From JBBRYK01 sp038237665 (GTDB lineage: Bacteria; Actinomycetota; Thermoleophilia; Gaiellales; Gaiellaceae), in contig JBBRYK010000012.1 of assembly GCA_038237665.1 (NCBI GenBank), positions 1 through 52,482 on the forward strand: a stretch of 52,482 nucleotides of DNA. Reading direction: 5' to 3'. The notes under the pieces are model-generated. The model worked only from the letters and a program-made list of their open reading frames with translations. It was not told the origin of the DNA and did no database searches. This document shows, piece by piece, positions 1 through 7,725 of the stretch. How positions within the stretch are numbered: position 1 is the stretch's first letter; each line of letters opens with the position of its first letter. A program made the position numbers and the translations under genes.

Positions 1-74
1 AGCGGATGATGGGACTCGAACCCACGACCTTCTGCATGGCAAGCAGACGCTCTAGCCAACTGAGCTACATCCGC
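1..74 (-). tRNA. tRNA-Gly (GCC anticodon)
   Basis: The reverse complement folds as a cloverleaf. The 7-bp acceptor stem is GCGGATG/CATCCGC with discriminator T at position 1. The D arm contains AGCTCAGTTGGCTAGAGC. The anticodon stem TCTGC/GCAGA encloses loop TTGCCAT, giving anticodon GCC. The T arm contains GGTTCGAGTCC. CCA is not encoded. It lies 11 bp from the end of the RNase H-like gene on the same strand. Confidence 0.95.
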
Positions 75-85
75 GCGGCCGTGGA

Positions 86-508
86 TTATAGCGGCGGTCG
101 GGTGCGGCCTTGGGCCTCGTCCAGGGCTTCGTTGACCAAGCGATCTGCGAGCTCATTCTGCTCGCGGCGAACTGCCGTGTAGCGAATCCGGGGAAACGAC
201 CGTGCCAAGCGCGCGGCCCGCGCTTGCAACTCCTGCAGCGCGGCGTTCTTCACCTTGTAGACGCCCGTCATCTGGCGGACGAGGAGCTCGGAGTCGGACA
301 CGACCTCGAGGTCGTCGACGGCCAGCTCGCGCGCTCGCTCGAGCCCCGCGATCAACGCTCGGTACTCGGCGACGTTGTTCGTGGCGACGCCGATCCCCTC
401 GCCCTCGGCGGCGAGCACGGTCCCGTCCTCGGCCTCGAGCACGTAGCCGTACGCGGCCGGGCCCGGGTTCCCGCGGGCGCCCCCGTCCGTCGAGAGCCGC
501 GCCTTCAC
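86..508 (-). CDS. RNase HI-like protein (reverse transcriptase-like fold)
   Basis: A 140-residue protein of the RNase H superfamily, which cleaves the RNA strand of RNA/DNA hybrids with two metal ions. The acidic active-site set is visible: D8 in STDGGARGNPGPA, E48 in NNVAEYRAL, D72 in SDSELL and D122 in ELADRLVNEA. The length equals a single catalytic domain with no N-terminal hybrid-binding domain. The GTG start at 508 overlaps the stop of the preceding gene (GTGA), so the two are translationally coupled. Such short actinobacterial versions are often annotated as ribonuclease HI family; activity on hybrids is inferred from the complete acidic tetrad. Confidence 0.88.
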   Translation of the reverse strand: MKARLSTDGGARGNPGPAAYGYVLEAEDGTVLAAEGEGIGVATNNVAEYRALIAGLERARELAVDDLEVVSDSELLVRQMTGVYKVKNAALQELQARAARLARSFPRIRYTAVRREQNELADRLVNEALDEAQGRTRPPL

Positions 509-822
509 AGGAGCGGATACACGTCGAAGGCCGGCTCCTCGTACGGATGCGCCTCCCGCAGCGCGGCGATGACAGCGTCCTGAGCGCCCCCGGGGAAGAC
601 CGTCTCCAGCCGGAGCTCCGGAACCCGCTCCTCCCTCCCCCGCTCCCCGATCGTCGGGGTCGCCCCCGCGCCGCCAAGAAACGTGCCCGTGCCCTCGGTG
701 TACCAGGAGCAGCGCTCGTACTCGCCGATCCGGCCGGCTCCGGCCGCGAAGACGGCGTCGCGCACCCGGTCGAGTGCCTCGGGCGGGACGAAGACGACGA
801 GCTTCCGGTCGTTAGGGGGCAA
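505..822 (-). CDS. CutA1/NIF3-like (YqfO-type) small protein
   Basis: About 105 residues beginning near NDRKLVVFVPPEALD, with the block GAGRIGEYERCSWYTEGTGTF and the C-terminal stretch REAHPYEEPAFDVYPL. These are hallmarks of the YqfO/NIF3-associated CutA1-like domain, usually a stand-alone trimer-forming protein of uncertain function. I take TTG at 822 as the start because the upstream AAA gene stops at 812 and family homology starts right after it. An ATG at 870 in the same frame would add 16 poorly conserved residues and lie well inside the AAA gene. The end is coupled to the RNase H-like gene through a GTGA overlap. Confidence 0.75.
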   Translation of the reverse strand: MPPNDRKLVVFVPPEALDRVRDAVFAAGAGRIGEYERCSWYTEGTGTFLGGAGATPTIGERGREERVPELRLETVFPGGAQDAVIAALREAHPYEEPAFDVYPLL

Positions 823-1966
823 AGCCGACGAGTGAGAGCTCGGACGGGTCGCGGCCCTCGAGCTCGGCATAGAGCGCGGCCAGCGTGCGGGGGCCGTCGG
901 CCTCGGGCGGCCGATCGTGGCGCTCGAGCCACGCCGACGCCTCGGCGCTCGACAGCGGCTTGAACTCGATGTTCGCCGCGCAGCGGCCCGGCCGGGCCAC
1001 GGCCGGGTGCAGCTTGCGGACCTCCTCGTTCGTCGTCACGAGCACGAGCACGCGGAGCCCCTGGCCGATCAGGCCGTCGACGACGTTCAGAAACCGGGAA
1101 AGCCCCTGGCCCATCGACGCGCGGGCGTCGGCCGAGAGCAGCTCGCCCGTGTCCTCGAGGATGAGGACGCGCCAAGCGCGCTCCGCCTTCTCGTCGTCCT
1201 CCTCCTCGATCGACACCGCGCTGCCCATGGCGAAGTGCGCGATCATCCCGCCCCGCGAGACCATCATCGGGAACGCCGGCTGCATCAGCACCGACATCAG
1301 GTAGTCGGCGTGCGCGCCGAAGAGCGAGTCCGGGTCGACGATGTAGTGGAGCTGGCACCAGTCGCGCCACTCCCAGGCCAGCGCGCGGAGCGCAAACGTC
1401 TTGCCGGTACCGGCCAGGCCGTGCCAGAGGATCAGCTGCCCGCCGTGCGCAGGCGTGAAGCCGCGCATGATCGCGCCGAGCTGCTCGCGCGTCCTCGCCG
1501 AGTAGTTCTCCTCGATCTCGTCCCACCCGGGGACGCCGATCGAACGCCACGACGGCTGCGGGCCGTGTGGCCCGTAGGTCCAGAAGGTGACGGGCACCTC
1601 GTGCGCCGACGATGGATCGGGCGGCGGGAAGTGCTCGTGGAGCACCTCGAACACCGGCTCGATCGACGCCGCCTCGCCCGCGGCGGCGATCGCGTGCAGG
1701 TGGGCTCCGGCGAGGCTGACGTGGACGAGGACGCCGTCGTGCGCGAAGAGAGCGGCCTCGTGGTTCCGCGACTTGATCCGGAGCAGCCGCTCGCCGAGCT
1801 CCGGAATCTGGGTCGTGCCCGTCGGCCAGCTGTCCATTTTCAACTCGCCCAGCCCGTGCTCAGCCGCCAGGTCGAGGAAGCGCCCGAAGGGCATCGCCTC
1901 GACGCCCTGCAGCTCATGCCGCAGCCCGAGCTCGAAGTTCTTCTTCCCGTCCTCAGCCATCGGCAC
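812..1966 (-). CDS. AAA family ATPase with N-terminal DUF5925-like region
   Basis: A 384-residue soluble AAA-type ATPase. Walker A is GLAGTGKT (about residues 183-190) and Walker B is VLILED (267-272), followed by a sensor-1 region with TTNEE and an arginine-containing VARPGRC segment. The first 150 residues resemble the actinobacterial domain called DUF5925, whose role is unknown. Gene order here is AAA, CutA-like, RNase H-like, all minus strand and overlapping, which indicates one transcript. Substrate cannot be inferred. The domain name is from memory; the ATPase assignment rests on visible motifs. Confidence 0.8.
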   Translation of the reverse strand: MPMAEDGKKNFELGLRHELQGVEAMPFGRFLDLAAEHGLGELKMDSWPTGTTQIPELGERLLRIKSRNHEAALFAHDGVLVHVSLAGAHLHAIAAAGEAASIEPVFEVLHEHFPPPDPSSAHEVPVTFWTYGPHGPQPSWRSIGVPGWDEIEENYSARTREQLGAIMRGFTPAHGGQLILWHGLAGTGKTFALRALAWEWRDWCQLHYIVDPDSLFGAHADYLMSVLMQPAFPMMVSRGGMIAHFAMGSAVSIEEEDDEKAERAWRVLILEDTGELLSADARASMGQGLSRFLNVVDGLIGQGLRVLVLVTTNEEVRKLHPAVARPGRCAANIEFKPLSSAEASAWLERHDRPPEADGPRTLAALYAELEGRDPSELSLVGFAP

Positions 1967-2006
1967 AGCCTAGTCAGCCGGACAAGCCGGCTCTCTTAGG
2001 CAAGGC

Positions 2007-3503
2007 TCATTCAGCGTTGTCGATCTGAGCCCTCTGGAGCTTCCCGGAGTAGTCGACGTAGATCGACTTCCACTCGGTGAAGACGTCGAGGGCGGCCTGG
2101 CCGGCCTCGCGATGGCCGTTGCCGGTGTCCTTCGTTCCGCCAAAGGGCAGGTGCACCTCGGCGCCGATCGTCCCGGCGTTGATGTAGGTGATCCCCGCTT
2201 GGAGGTCGCGCATCGCGCGAAACGCCTTGTTCACGTCGCGAGTGAAGAGCGACGAGGAGAGCCCGTAGCGGACGCCGTTCGCCACCTGGATCGCCTCGTC
2301 GAAATCGCGCACCGGGATCAGTGCGGTCGTGGGTCCGAAGATCTCCTCCTGCGCGATGCGCATCCCCGCCTGCACGTCGCCGAAGATGGTCGGGCGGTAG
2401 AAGTTGCCCTTGTCGAGCCCGTTGCCGGTCGCGACCTCGCCGCCGGTCAGGAGCTTCGCACCCTCGTCCTTCCCGATCTCGGTGTAGGAGTGGATCTTCT
2501 CCAGCGACCGGCGGTTGATCACCGGGCCGACGTCCGTGTCCGGCTCCCAGCCGGGGCCGAGCCGGAGCTTCTCTGCCGCCTCGACGAGCCGGGCGGCGAG
2601 CGCGTCGTAGACGCTCTGCTGCACGATCACCCGGCTGGCAGCGGTGCAGCGTTGGCCCGAGGTGCCGAACGCCGACCAGAGGATCCCCTCGGCGGCCAGG
2701 TCCAGATCGGCGTCGTCGAGGACGATGATCGCGTTCTTCCCGCCGAGCTCCAGGTGGACGTGCTTCAGACCCTCGGCGGCGGCCTTCAGGACCGCCACGC
2801 CCGTCTCCCGCGAGCCGGTCAGGGTGATCACGCGCACCTCGGGATGCGTGACGAGGCGCTGGCCCACCTCCGCCCCGCCGCCGTGGACGATGTTGAGGAC
2901 ACCGGGTGGGAGGCCGGCTTCCGCGAAGAGCTCGACGAAGCGCTCGCCCAGCGCCGGCGTGTCCGTGGCGGGCTTGAAGACGACGGTGTTCCCACAGACG
3001 AGCGCGGGCGCGATCTTCCAGGACGGGATCGCGATCGGGAAGTTCCAGGGGGTGATCGCGCCGACGACGCCGATCGGCATGCGCACGCTCATGTTGAACT
3101 TGTCGGGCAGCTCCGAGGGCGTCGTCTGACCGAACAGGCGGCGGCCCTCGCCGGCCATGTACTGCGACATGTCGATCGCTTCCTGGACGTCGCCGCCCGC
3201 CTCGGGCAGCACCTTGCCCATCTCGCGCGCCATCAGCTCCGCGAGCTCGTCCTTCTCCTCGGTCAGGAGCCGGGCGAAGCGAAACAGGATGTCGCCGCGC
3301 TTCGGCGCCGGGACGAGCCGCCACTGCTCGAAGGCGGCCCTCGCCGCATCGACGGCACGGTCGACGTCCTCGGCGCCCGATTTCGGGAAGCTGCCGATCG
3401 TCTCGCCGGTCGCCGGGCTCGTCGACTCGAAGGTGTCGCCGCTCGCGGCGTCGACCCACTCGCCGCCGATGTAGTTCTGAAAGCTTCTCGTGGAGTAGCT
3501 CAC
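2007..3503 (-). CDS. NAD(P)-dependent aldehyde dehydrogenase
   Basis: A 498-residue aldehyde dehydrogenase of the superfamily that oxidises aldehydes to carboxylic acids or CoA-independent products. The catalytic pair is visible: general base E252 in LELGGKN and nucleophile C286 in SGQRCTAAS. Also present are the cofactor-binding segment TPWNFPIAIP and the C-terminal PFGGTKDTGNGHRE motif. The overall style, with QNYIGGEWVDA at the N-terminus, resembles alpha-aminoadipic semialdehyde or related dehydrogenases; substrate is not determined. I choose the GTG at 3503 because family homology begins there. An in-frame GTG at 3635 would add 44 residues of low-complexity sequence. No operon partner is evident. 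Confidence 0.9.
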   Translation of the reverse strand: MSYSTRSFQNYIGGEWVDAASGDTFESTSPATGETIGSFPKSGAEDVDRAVDAARAAFEQWRLVPAPKRGDILFRFARLLTEEKDELAELMAREMGKVLPEAGGDVQEAIDMSQYMAGEGRRLFGQTTPSELPDKFNMSVRMPIGVVGAITPWNFPIAIPSWKIAPALVCGNTVVFKPATDTPALGERFVELFAEAGLPPGVLNIVHGGGAEVGQRLVTHPEVRVITLTGSRETGVAVLKAAAEGLKHVHLELGGKNAIIVLDDADLDLAAEGILWSAFGTSGQRCTAASRVIVQQSVYDALAARLVEAAEKLRLGPGWEPDTDVGPVINRRSLEKIHSYTEIGKDEGAKLLTGGEVATGNGLDKGNFYRPTIFGDVQAGMRIAQEEIFGPTTALIPVRDFDEAIQVANGVRYGLSSSLFTRDVNKAFRAMRDLQAGITYINAGTIGAEVHLPFGGTKDTGNGHREAGQAALDVFTEWKSIYVDYSGKLQRAQIDNAE

Positions 3504-3695
3504 GCGCCGACTGGGTGCGATGGAGGAGTGCGAGGCAAGGACGCAGGGAGCGGGCGTACCCGGAGGGTACGGGCGCGACTGAGGACGCCGCATCGTGCCC
3601 TCCAGCGCGGCCAGGCGGCCCGTGCTCTGCTCCACGGGGAGCGTAACCAGCTCTTGGTGCCCGTCGCCGCCACGGGGGCGAGTGTAGCTAGAGGG

Positions 3696-3923
3696 CTAGC
3701 TCGCCTCGGGCGGAAAATCGGTCGACGGGAACGTCCCCGGAACGCGCTGGCGGCGCCGGTCGCGCAGTAGCCGCTTGCCCCCGAACTTCTTGCCCTCGTC
3801 GCGCCGGTCGTCCCCTTCCCGCCGATCGAGGATCACGGTGACGTTCGGGTTGTCCTTGTAGTACTCGACCATCTTGTCGTAGAGCTCGTCGGCGAGCTCA
3901 CGCGGAATGACGCAATAGATCAC
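3696..3923 (-). CDS. small conserved hypothetical protein
   Basis: 75 residues: an N-terminal half resembling a compact alpha/beta fold (CVIPRELADELYDKMVEYY, then VTVILDRR) and a very basic second half with repeated DRR clusters (RREGDDRRDEG, RDRRRQRVPG). The protein has no signal peptide or membrane segment. I do not recognise a family with a known function; the DRR-rich tail suggests nucleic-acid contact, but that is only inference. It is in the same orientation as, and 27 bp downstream of, the zinc-ribbon-like gene. Confidence 0.6.
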   Translation of the reverse strand: MIYCVIPRELADELYDKMVEYYKDNPNVTVILDRREGDDRRDEGKKFGGKRLLRDRRRQRVPGTFPSTDFPPEAS

Positions 3924-3950
3924 TACAGCGGATTGTAGGGCCGTAGCCCG

Positions 3951-4562
3951 CTAGACCCGCGCGAACTGAGGGACAACGCGGCCCTCCTCGTCCAGCTGCG
4001 CGTTCCAGCGGCGGAACGCCACGTCGAGCTGCTCGAGCTCGTCGCCGCGCTCGGCGAGCCGGACCGGCTGGATCGAGTCGAACGTCACCCGGTACTGGTA
4101 CCAGGCGATGTCCCAGGCGACGGTGATCACGGCCTCGCGGTTGACGCCGGACAGGCGCATGATCGACGCCTCCGGCTCGCCCAGCGAGCGGGCGATCCCG
4201 GCGACGGTGCGCCGGAACGGGCTGGCGTTGAAGAGGTCGGCCGCCTCGACCATTGCCGCTTGCGGCTCGGAGAGCCGCCGCAGCAGCGGTTCGGCGCCGA
4301 TTGGCTCGCTTCCCTCGCGGCGCGGCTCGAACAGCGCGCCGAGGCTCAGCCGCTTGCGGCGCCGGGGGCCCCTGATCGTCGGGGTGCTCGGGCTCCCCTC
4401 CCGGATCCAGCCGTGCTCGAGCGCGACCTCCTGGCAGAGCGGGCACACGTCGACGAGACGCTCGTCGCCCTCGGGCGAGAACCGCGTCGCGCGCTCTCCG
4501 GTGAGGAGGGTGCGATCGCAGATGGCACAGATCTGCACGGGCGTGTCGGTCGAGATCCGCAT
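3951..4562 (-). CDS. hypothetical protein with N-terminal CxxC zinc-ribbon motif
   Basis: 203 residues. Two CxxC pairs near the N-terminus, CAICD and CPLCQ, spaced about 27 residues apart, look like a treble-clef or zinc-ribbon site. A basic linker (RGPRRRKRLSL) follows, then a mostly helical C-terminal domain. The C-terminal half has no match that I recognise. The gene sits 14 bp downstream of the EF-G-like gene and upstream of a basic small protein, all on the minus strand, so it may share their transcript. Function unknown. Confidence 0.65.
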   Translation of the reverse strand: MRISTDTPVQICAICDRTLLTGERATRFSPEGDERLVDVCPLCQEVALEHGWIREGSPSTPTIRGPRRRKRLSLGALFEPRREGSEPIGAEPLLRRLSEPQAAMVEAADLFNASPFRRTVAGIARSLGEPEASIMRLSGVNREAVITVAWDIAWYQYRVTFDSIQPVRLAERGDELEQLDVAFRRWNAQLDEEGRVVPQFARV

Positions 4563-4576
4563 CTGAGGGCGAAAGA

Positions 4577-6634
4577 CTAGACCTTGACCTCGTCTTTTTC
4601 CTTCTTCGCCTCGTCGATCACCTTCTGCGCGATGTGCGTGGGCACCTCGTCGTAGCGCAGGAAGTGCATGTGGTAGTCACCCCGGCCGCCCGTCAGCGAG
4701 GTCAGCGCCTGGGCGTACGTGAGGATCTCCGCCATCGGCACCTCGGCCTTGATCGAGGTCATGCCGCCCTGCGGCTCCATGCCCTGCAACCGCCCGCGCC
4801 GTGAATTGAGGTCGCCGTTGACGGCGCCGACGGAGTCGTCCGGGACCGAGACATCGATCTCCATGATCGGTTCGAGCAGCACCGGATTCGCCTTCTCGTA
4901 GGCCGTCTTGAAGGCCATCGAGCCGGCGATCTTGAAGGCCATCTCCGACGAGTCGACGGAGTGGTACGAGCCGTCGACGAGCAGCACGCGAACGCCCTGG
5001 ACGGGGGCGCCGGCGAGCTCGCCGTGCAGCATCGCCTCCTGGATCCCCTTGTCGACGGCTGGCCGGAAGCCCTGGGGAATGACACCGCCGACGATCTTGT
5101 CGACGAACTCGTAGCCGGTGTGGCCCTCGAGCGGCTCGAGCACGATGTGGCAGTCCCCGAACTGGCCGCGCCCACCGGTCTGCTTCTTGTACCGGCCCTG
5201 GGCGCGCGACTCGTTGCGGATCGTCTCCAGGTAGGGCACCCGCGGCTGGCGCAGCTCCACGTCCACGCCGAACCGGCGTCGGAGACGGTCGACCGCGACC
5301 TCGACGTGCATCTGCGAAAGCCCGGTCAGCAGCTGCTCGCCGGTCTGCGGGTCGCGGCGCATCGCGAGCGTCGGATCCTCCTCCGAGAGCCGCCGCAGCG
5401 AGGTGCCGACCTTCTCCTCGTCGCCCTTCGCTTTGGGCGTCACCGCGAAGCTCATCACGCCTTCCGGGAAGTCGATCGGCGTGACCTCGACCTGGTGCTC
5501 GTGGTCGAGGAGCACGTCCCCGGTCATCGTCTCCTTGAGCTTCGCGACCGCGCCGATGTCGCCCGGGCCGAACTCGCCGGCGTGGAGGTGCTCCTTTCCC
5601 TGCAGGGCGAGCAGCTGGCCCATTCGCTCCTTCCCGCGGGTTCGCGTGTTGACGACGGTCGAGTCGCCCGCGACCGTCCCGGAGAGGACGCGAAACAGGT
5701 TGATCCGGCCGGCGAAGGGGTCGGCGAGGGTCTTGAAGACGAAGGCCGCGGCGCCGGTACCGTCGACCTCGAGGCCCACCGGCGCGCCTTTCTTCGCCGG
5801 GGAGGGCACCCCCTCGACGAGCAAATCGAGGAGAGCGGTCGTGCCGAGGTTCTTCGTCGCGACGGCGGTCGCCACCGGGAAGACCTCGCCGCGTGTGACC
5901 GCGTCCTTCAGCGCGTGCGCGACCTCCTCGACCGAGAGCTCCTGGCCTTCGAGGTAGCGCTCCATCAGCCCTTCGTCGGTCTCGACGACGGCGTCGAGGA
6001 GCTTCTCACGGTACTCGGCCACCTGGTCGGCAAGCTCGGCCGGGATCTCGACGGGCTCGGCCTCGCGTCCACCCTCGGGGCTCATCCAGGCCGTCATGTG
6101 CAGCAGGTCGACGATGCCCGTCAACTCGTGCTCGGAGCCGATCGGGATGTGCACGGCGACCGCGCGGTCGGATAGGTGCTCGCGGATCTGGTCGAGCACC
6201 CGGAAGAAGTCGGCGCGCTCCCGGTCGAGCATGTTCACGAGCAGCACGCGCGCGAGGCCGAGCTCCTCGCCGCGCTCCCAGACGCGGCCGGTGCCGACCT
6301 CGACGCACATCACCCCGCTCAGCACGACGAGCGAGCCCTCGACCACCCGGAGCGCGGCGATCGTGTCGCCCTGGAAGCCGGCGTCGCCGGGCGTGTCGAT
6401 CAGGTTGATCTTCCGCCCCTGCCACTCCAGGCGGGCGAGCGAGGCCTGCAGCGACATCTGCCGGCGCTGCTCCTCGTCGTCCCAGTCGGAGACGGTCGAC
6501 CCCGCCTCGATCGTCCCGAGCCGGTTGACACCACCGGACTGAAAGAGCATCGCCTCGACGAGCGAGGTCTTACCCGTGCCGCGGTGACCGACGACGGCGA
6601 CGTTGCGGATCTTTCCGGACTCGAGAGCAGCCAT
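4577..6634 (-). CDS. elongation factor G-like GTPase (EF-G2 type)
   Basis: 685 residues with the five-domain architecture of EF-G. G1 is GHRGTGKT (residues 16-23), G3 is DTPGDAGF, and domain IV/V signatures such as QTGGRGQFGDCHI and PQGFRPAVDKG are clear. It belongs to the shorter EF-G-like group (EF-G2 of actinobacteria, distant from canonical FusA), whose role in translation or ribosome handling is unsettled. The G4 motif, normally NKxD, reads N134-M-L-D137, so the usual lysine is absent. The canonical fusA is expected elsewhere in the genome next to rpsL/rpsG/tuf; it is not here. Monocistronic or leading the two downstream small genes. Confidence 0.88.
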   Translation of the reverse strand: MAALESGKIRNVAVVGHRGTGKTSLVEAMLFQSGGVNRLGTIEAGSTVSDWDDEEQRRQMSLQASLARLEWQGRKINLIDTPGDAGFQGDTIAALRVVEGSLVVLSGVMCVEVGTGRVWERGEELGLARVLLVNMLDRERADFFRVLDQIREHLSDRAVAVHIPIGSEHELTGIVDLLHMTAWMSPEGGREAEPVEIPAELADQVAEYREKLLDAVVETDEGLMERYLEGQELSVEEVAHALKDAVTRGEVFPVATAVATKNLGTTALLDLLVEGVPSPAKKGAPVGLEVDGTGAAAFVFKTLADPFAGRINLFRVLSGTVAGDSTVVNTRTRGKERMGQLLALQGKEHLHAGEFGPGDIGAVAKLKETMTGDVLLDHEHQVEVTPIDFPEGVMSFAVTPKAKGDEEKVGTSLRRLSEEDPTLAMRRDPQTGEQLLTGLSQMHVEVAVDRLRRRFGVDVELRQPRVPYLETIRNESRAQGRYKKQTGGRGQFGDCHIVLEPLEGHTGYEFVDKIVGGVIPQGFRPAVDKGIQEAMLHGELAGAPVQGVRVLLVDGSYHSVDSSEMAFKIAGSMAFKTAYEKANPVLLEPIMEIDVSVPDDSVGAVNGDLNSRRGRLQGMEPQGGMTSIKAEVPMAEILTYAQALTSLTGGRGDYHMHFLRYDEVPTHIAQKVIDEAKKEKDEVKV

Positions 6635-6718
6635 TGAGCAGAGGACCTCCCTGGAATGCGTGACCGGCGGCCCGTTCGGCCGCCGCGGAGAGGATTCTAG
6701 CCCTCCCCGTCCTTGCTT

Positions 6719-7495
6719 CTAGGCCGGCTCGTGCGAACGGACCCCGCCTGAAAGCCGGGCCTTCAGGCGCAAGATCGCCTTCGTGTGCAGCTGAGAGACG
6801 CGCGACTCGGTCACCCCGAGGACCTCGCCGATTTCCCGGAGGGTCAGCTCCTCGTAGTAGTAGAGCGTGACGACGAGCTTCTCCCGCTCGGGCAGTCGCG
6901 CGATCGCCTCCGCGAGCGCCTCGCGGAGCTCCGTCTGAGCGAGCGCCGACTGCGGCTCCGGCCCGGTCGTGTCCTCGATCGTGTCGATCAGGGCGATCTG
7001 GTCGCCGCCGGGGGAAACCGTCCACATCTCGTCCAGCGCCGCGATCGAGGAGCGCCCGATCTCGGTCAGGCTGTCGGCGAGCTCCTCCTCGGTGATGCCG
7101 ATCTTCTTCGCGAGCTCCTCATCGGTCGGCGCGCGGTGCAGCTGGGCCTCGAGCTGCGTCATCGCGCGCTCGATGTCGCGGGCGCGGGAGCGGATCGACC
7201 GCGGCACCCAGTCCAGCGCTCGCAGCTCGTCGATGATCGAGCCCTTGATCCGAGTCATCGCGTAGGTCTCGAACTTGACGTCGCGCTCGGGGTCGTAGCG
7301 CTCGATCGCCCCGATCAGGCCGAGGAGGCCGTACGAGACGAGGTCGTTTTCGTCGACATGGGTCGGCAGACCGCTGCCGAGACGGCCGGCCACGAACTTG
7401 ACTAGCGGCGCGTACGTGAGGATCAGCCGGTCCCGGATCGCCTTGTCGCCGGTGCACCGGAACTCGAGCCATAGGGTCTGGGTGTCCTCCGGCAC
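6719..7495 (-). CDS. FliA/WhiG-family RNA polymerase sigma factor
   Basis: About 258 residues with sigma-70 regions 2, 3 and 4. Region 2 reads HVDENDLVSYGLLGLIGAIER followed by FETYAMTRIKGSIIDELR; region 3 is TQLEAQLHRAPTDEELAKKIG; region 4 is PEREKLVVTLYYYEELTLREIG with the recognition helix VTESRVSQLHTKA. This is the FliA/WhiG pattern, which controls motility genes or, in actinomycetes, sporulation genes. I take the GTG at 7495, because the frame extends further upstream only through sequence overlapping a small membrane protein and lacks another good start. No flagellar gene is in the window, so the target regulon cannot be read from context. Confidence 0.88.
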   Translation of the reverse strand: MPEDTQTLWLEFRCTGDKAIRDRLILTYAPLVKFVAGRLGSGLPTHVDENDLVSYGLLGLIGAIERYDPERDVKFETYAMTRIKGSIIDELRALDWVPRSIRSRARDIERAMTQLEAQLHRAPTDEELAKKIGITEEELADSLTEIGRSSIAALDEMWTVSPGGDQIALIDTIEDTTGPEPQSALAQTELREALAEAIARLPEREKLVVTLYYYEELTLREIGEVLGVTESRVSQLHTKAILRLKARLSGGVRSHEPA

Positions 7496-7529
7496 GGCTA
7501 GAGAATACGAGTCGGAGGGGTCGTTTCCC

Positions 7530-7703
7530 TCATTTACGGAGTCCCTGGAGCGCCAGACCCGCCATCCAGAGGGCCAGAGCGGCCGCTGCGACGGCGATGA
7601 TCCACCGCTCCGCGCGGGCCGCGGCGGCTGCCACGGCGGCGAATCCGAACCCGATTGCGAGGAAGAGAGCGCCGAGCGCACGGCGCTGTGAAGGCGGTCG
7701 CAC
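7530..7703 (-). CDS. small membrane protein, two predicted transmembrane helices
   Basis: 57 residues starting from GTG at 7703. After RPPSQRRA come two hydrophobic helices, approximately LGALFLAIGFGFAAVAAAAA and WIIAVAAAALALWMAGLAL, joined by a short RAER turn and ended by a basic LRK tail. It ends 34 bp before the sigma factor start on the same strand and may be co-transcribed with it. No family recognised. An upstream ATG at 7826 would overlap the divergent aldo/keto reductase gene and is less likely. Confidence 0.5.
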   Translation of the reverse strand: MRPPSQRRALGALFLAIGFGFAAVAAAAARAERWIIAVAAAALALWMAGLALQGLRK

Positions 7704-7725
7704 GGCAGGACTGTAGTCTCGTGCC

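Noticed and set aside
153..1550. Long arginine/alanine-rich open frame opposite in phase to the AAA and RNase H genes
   Set aside because: GC-rich shadow frame over three well-supported genes; composition is typical of wrong-phase translation and no motif is present.
3504..3695. Possible regulatory RNA upstream of the aldehyde dehydrogenase (short inverted repeat CGTACCC/GGGTACG)
   Set aside because: Only a 7-bp stem in a 190-bp gap; nothing matches a riboswitch core that I know.
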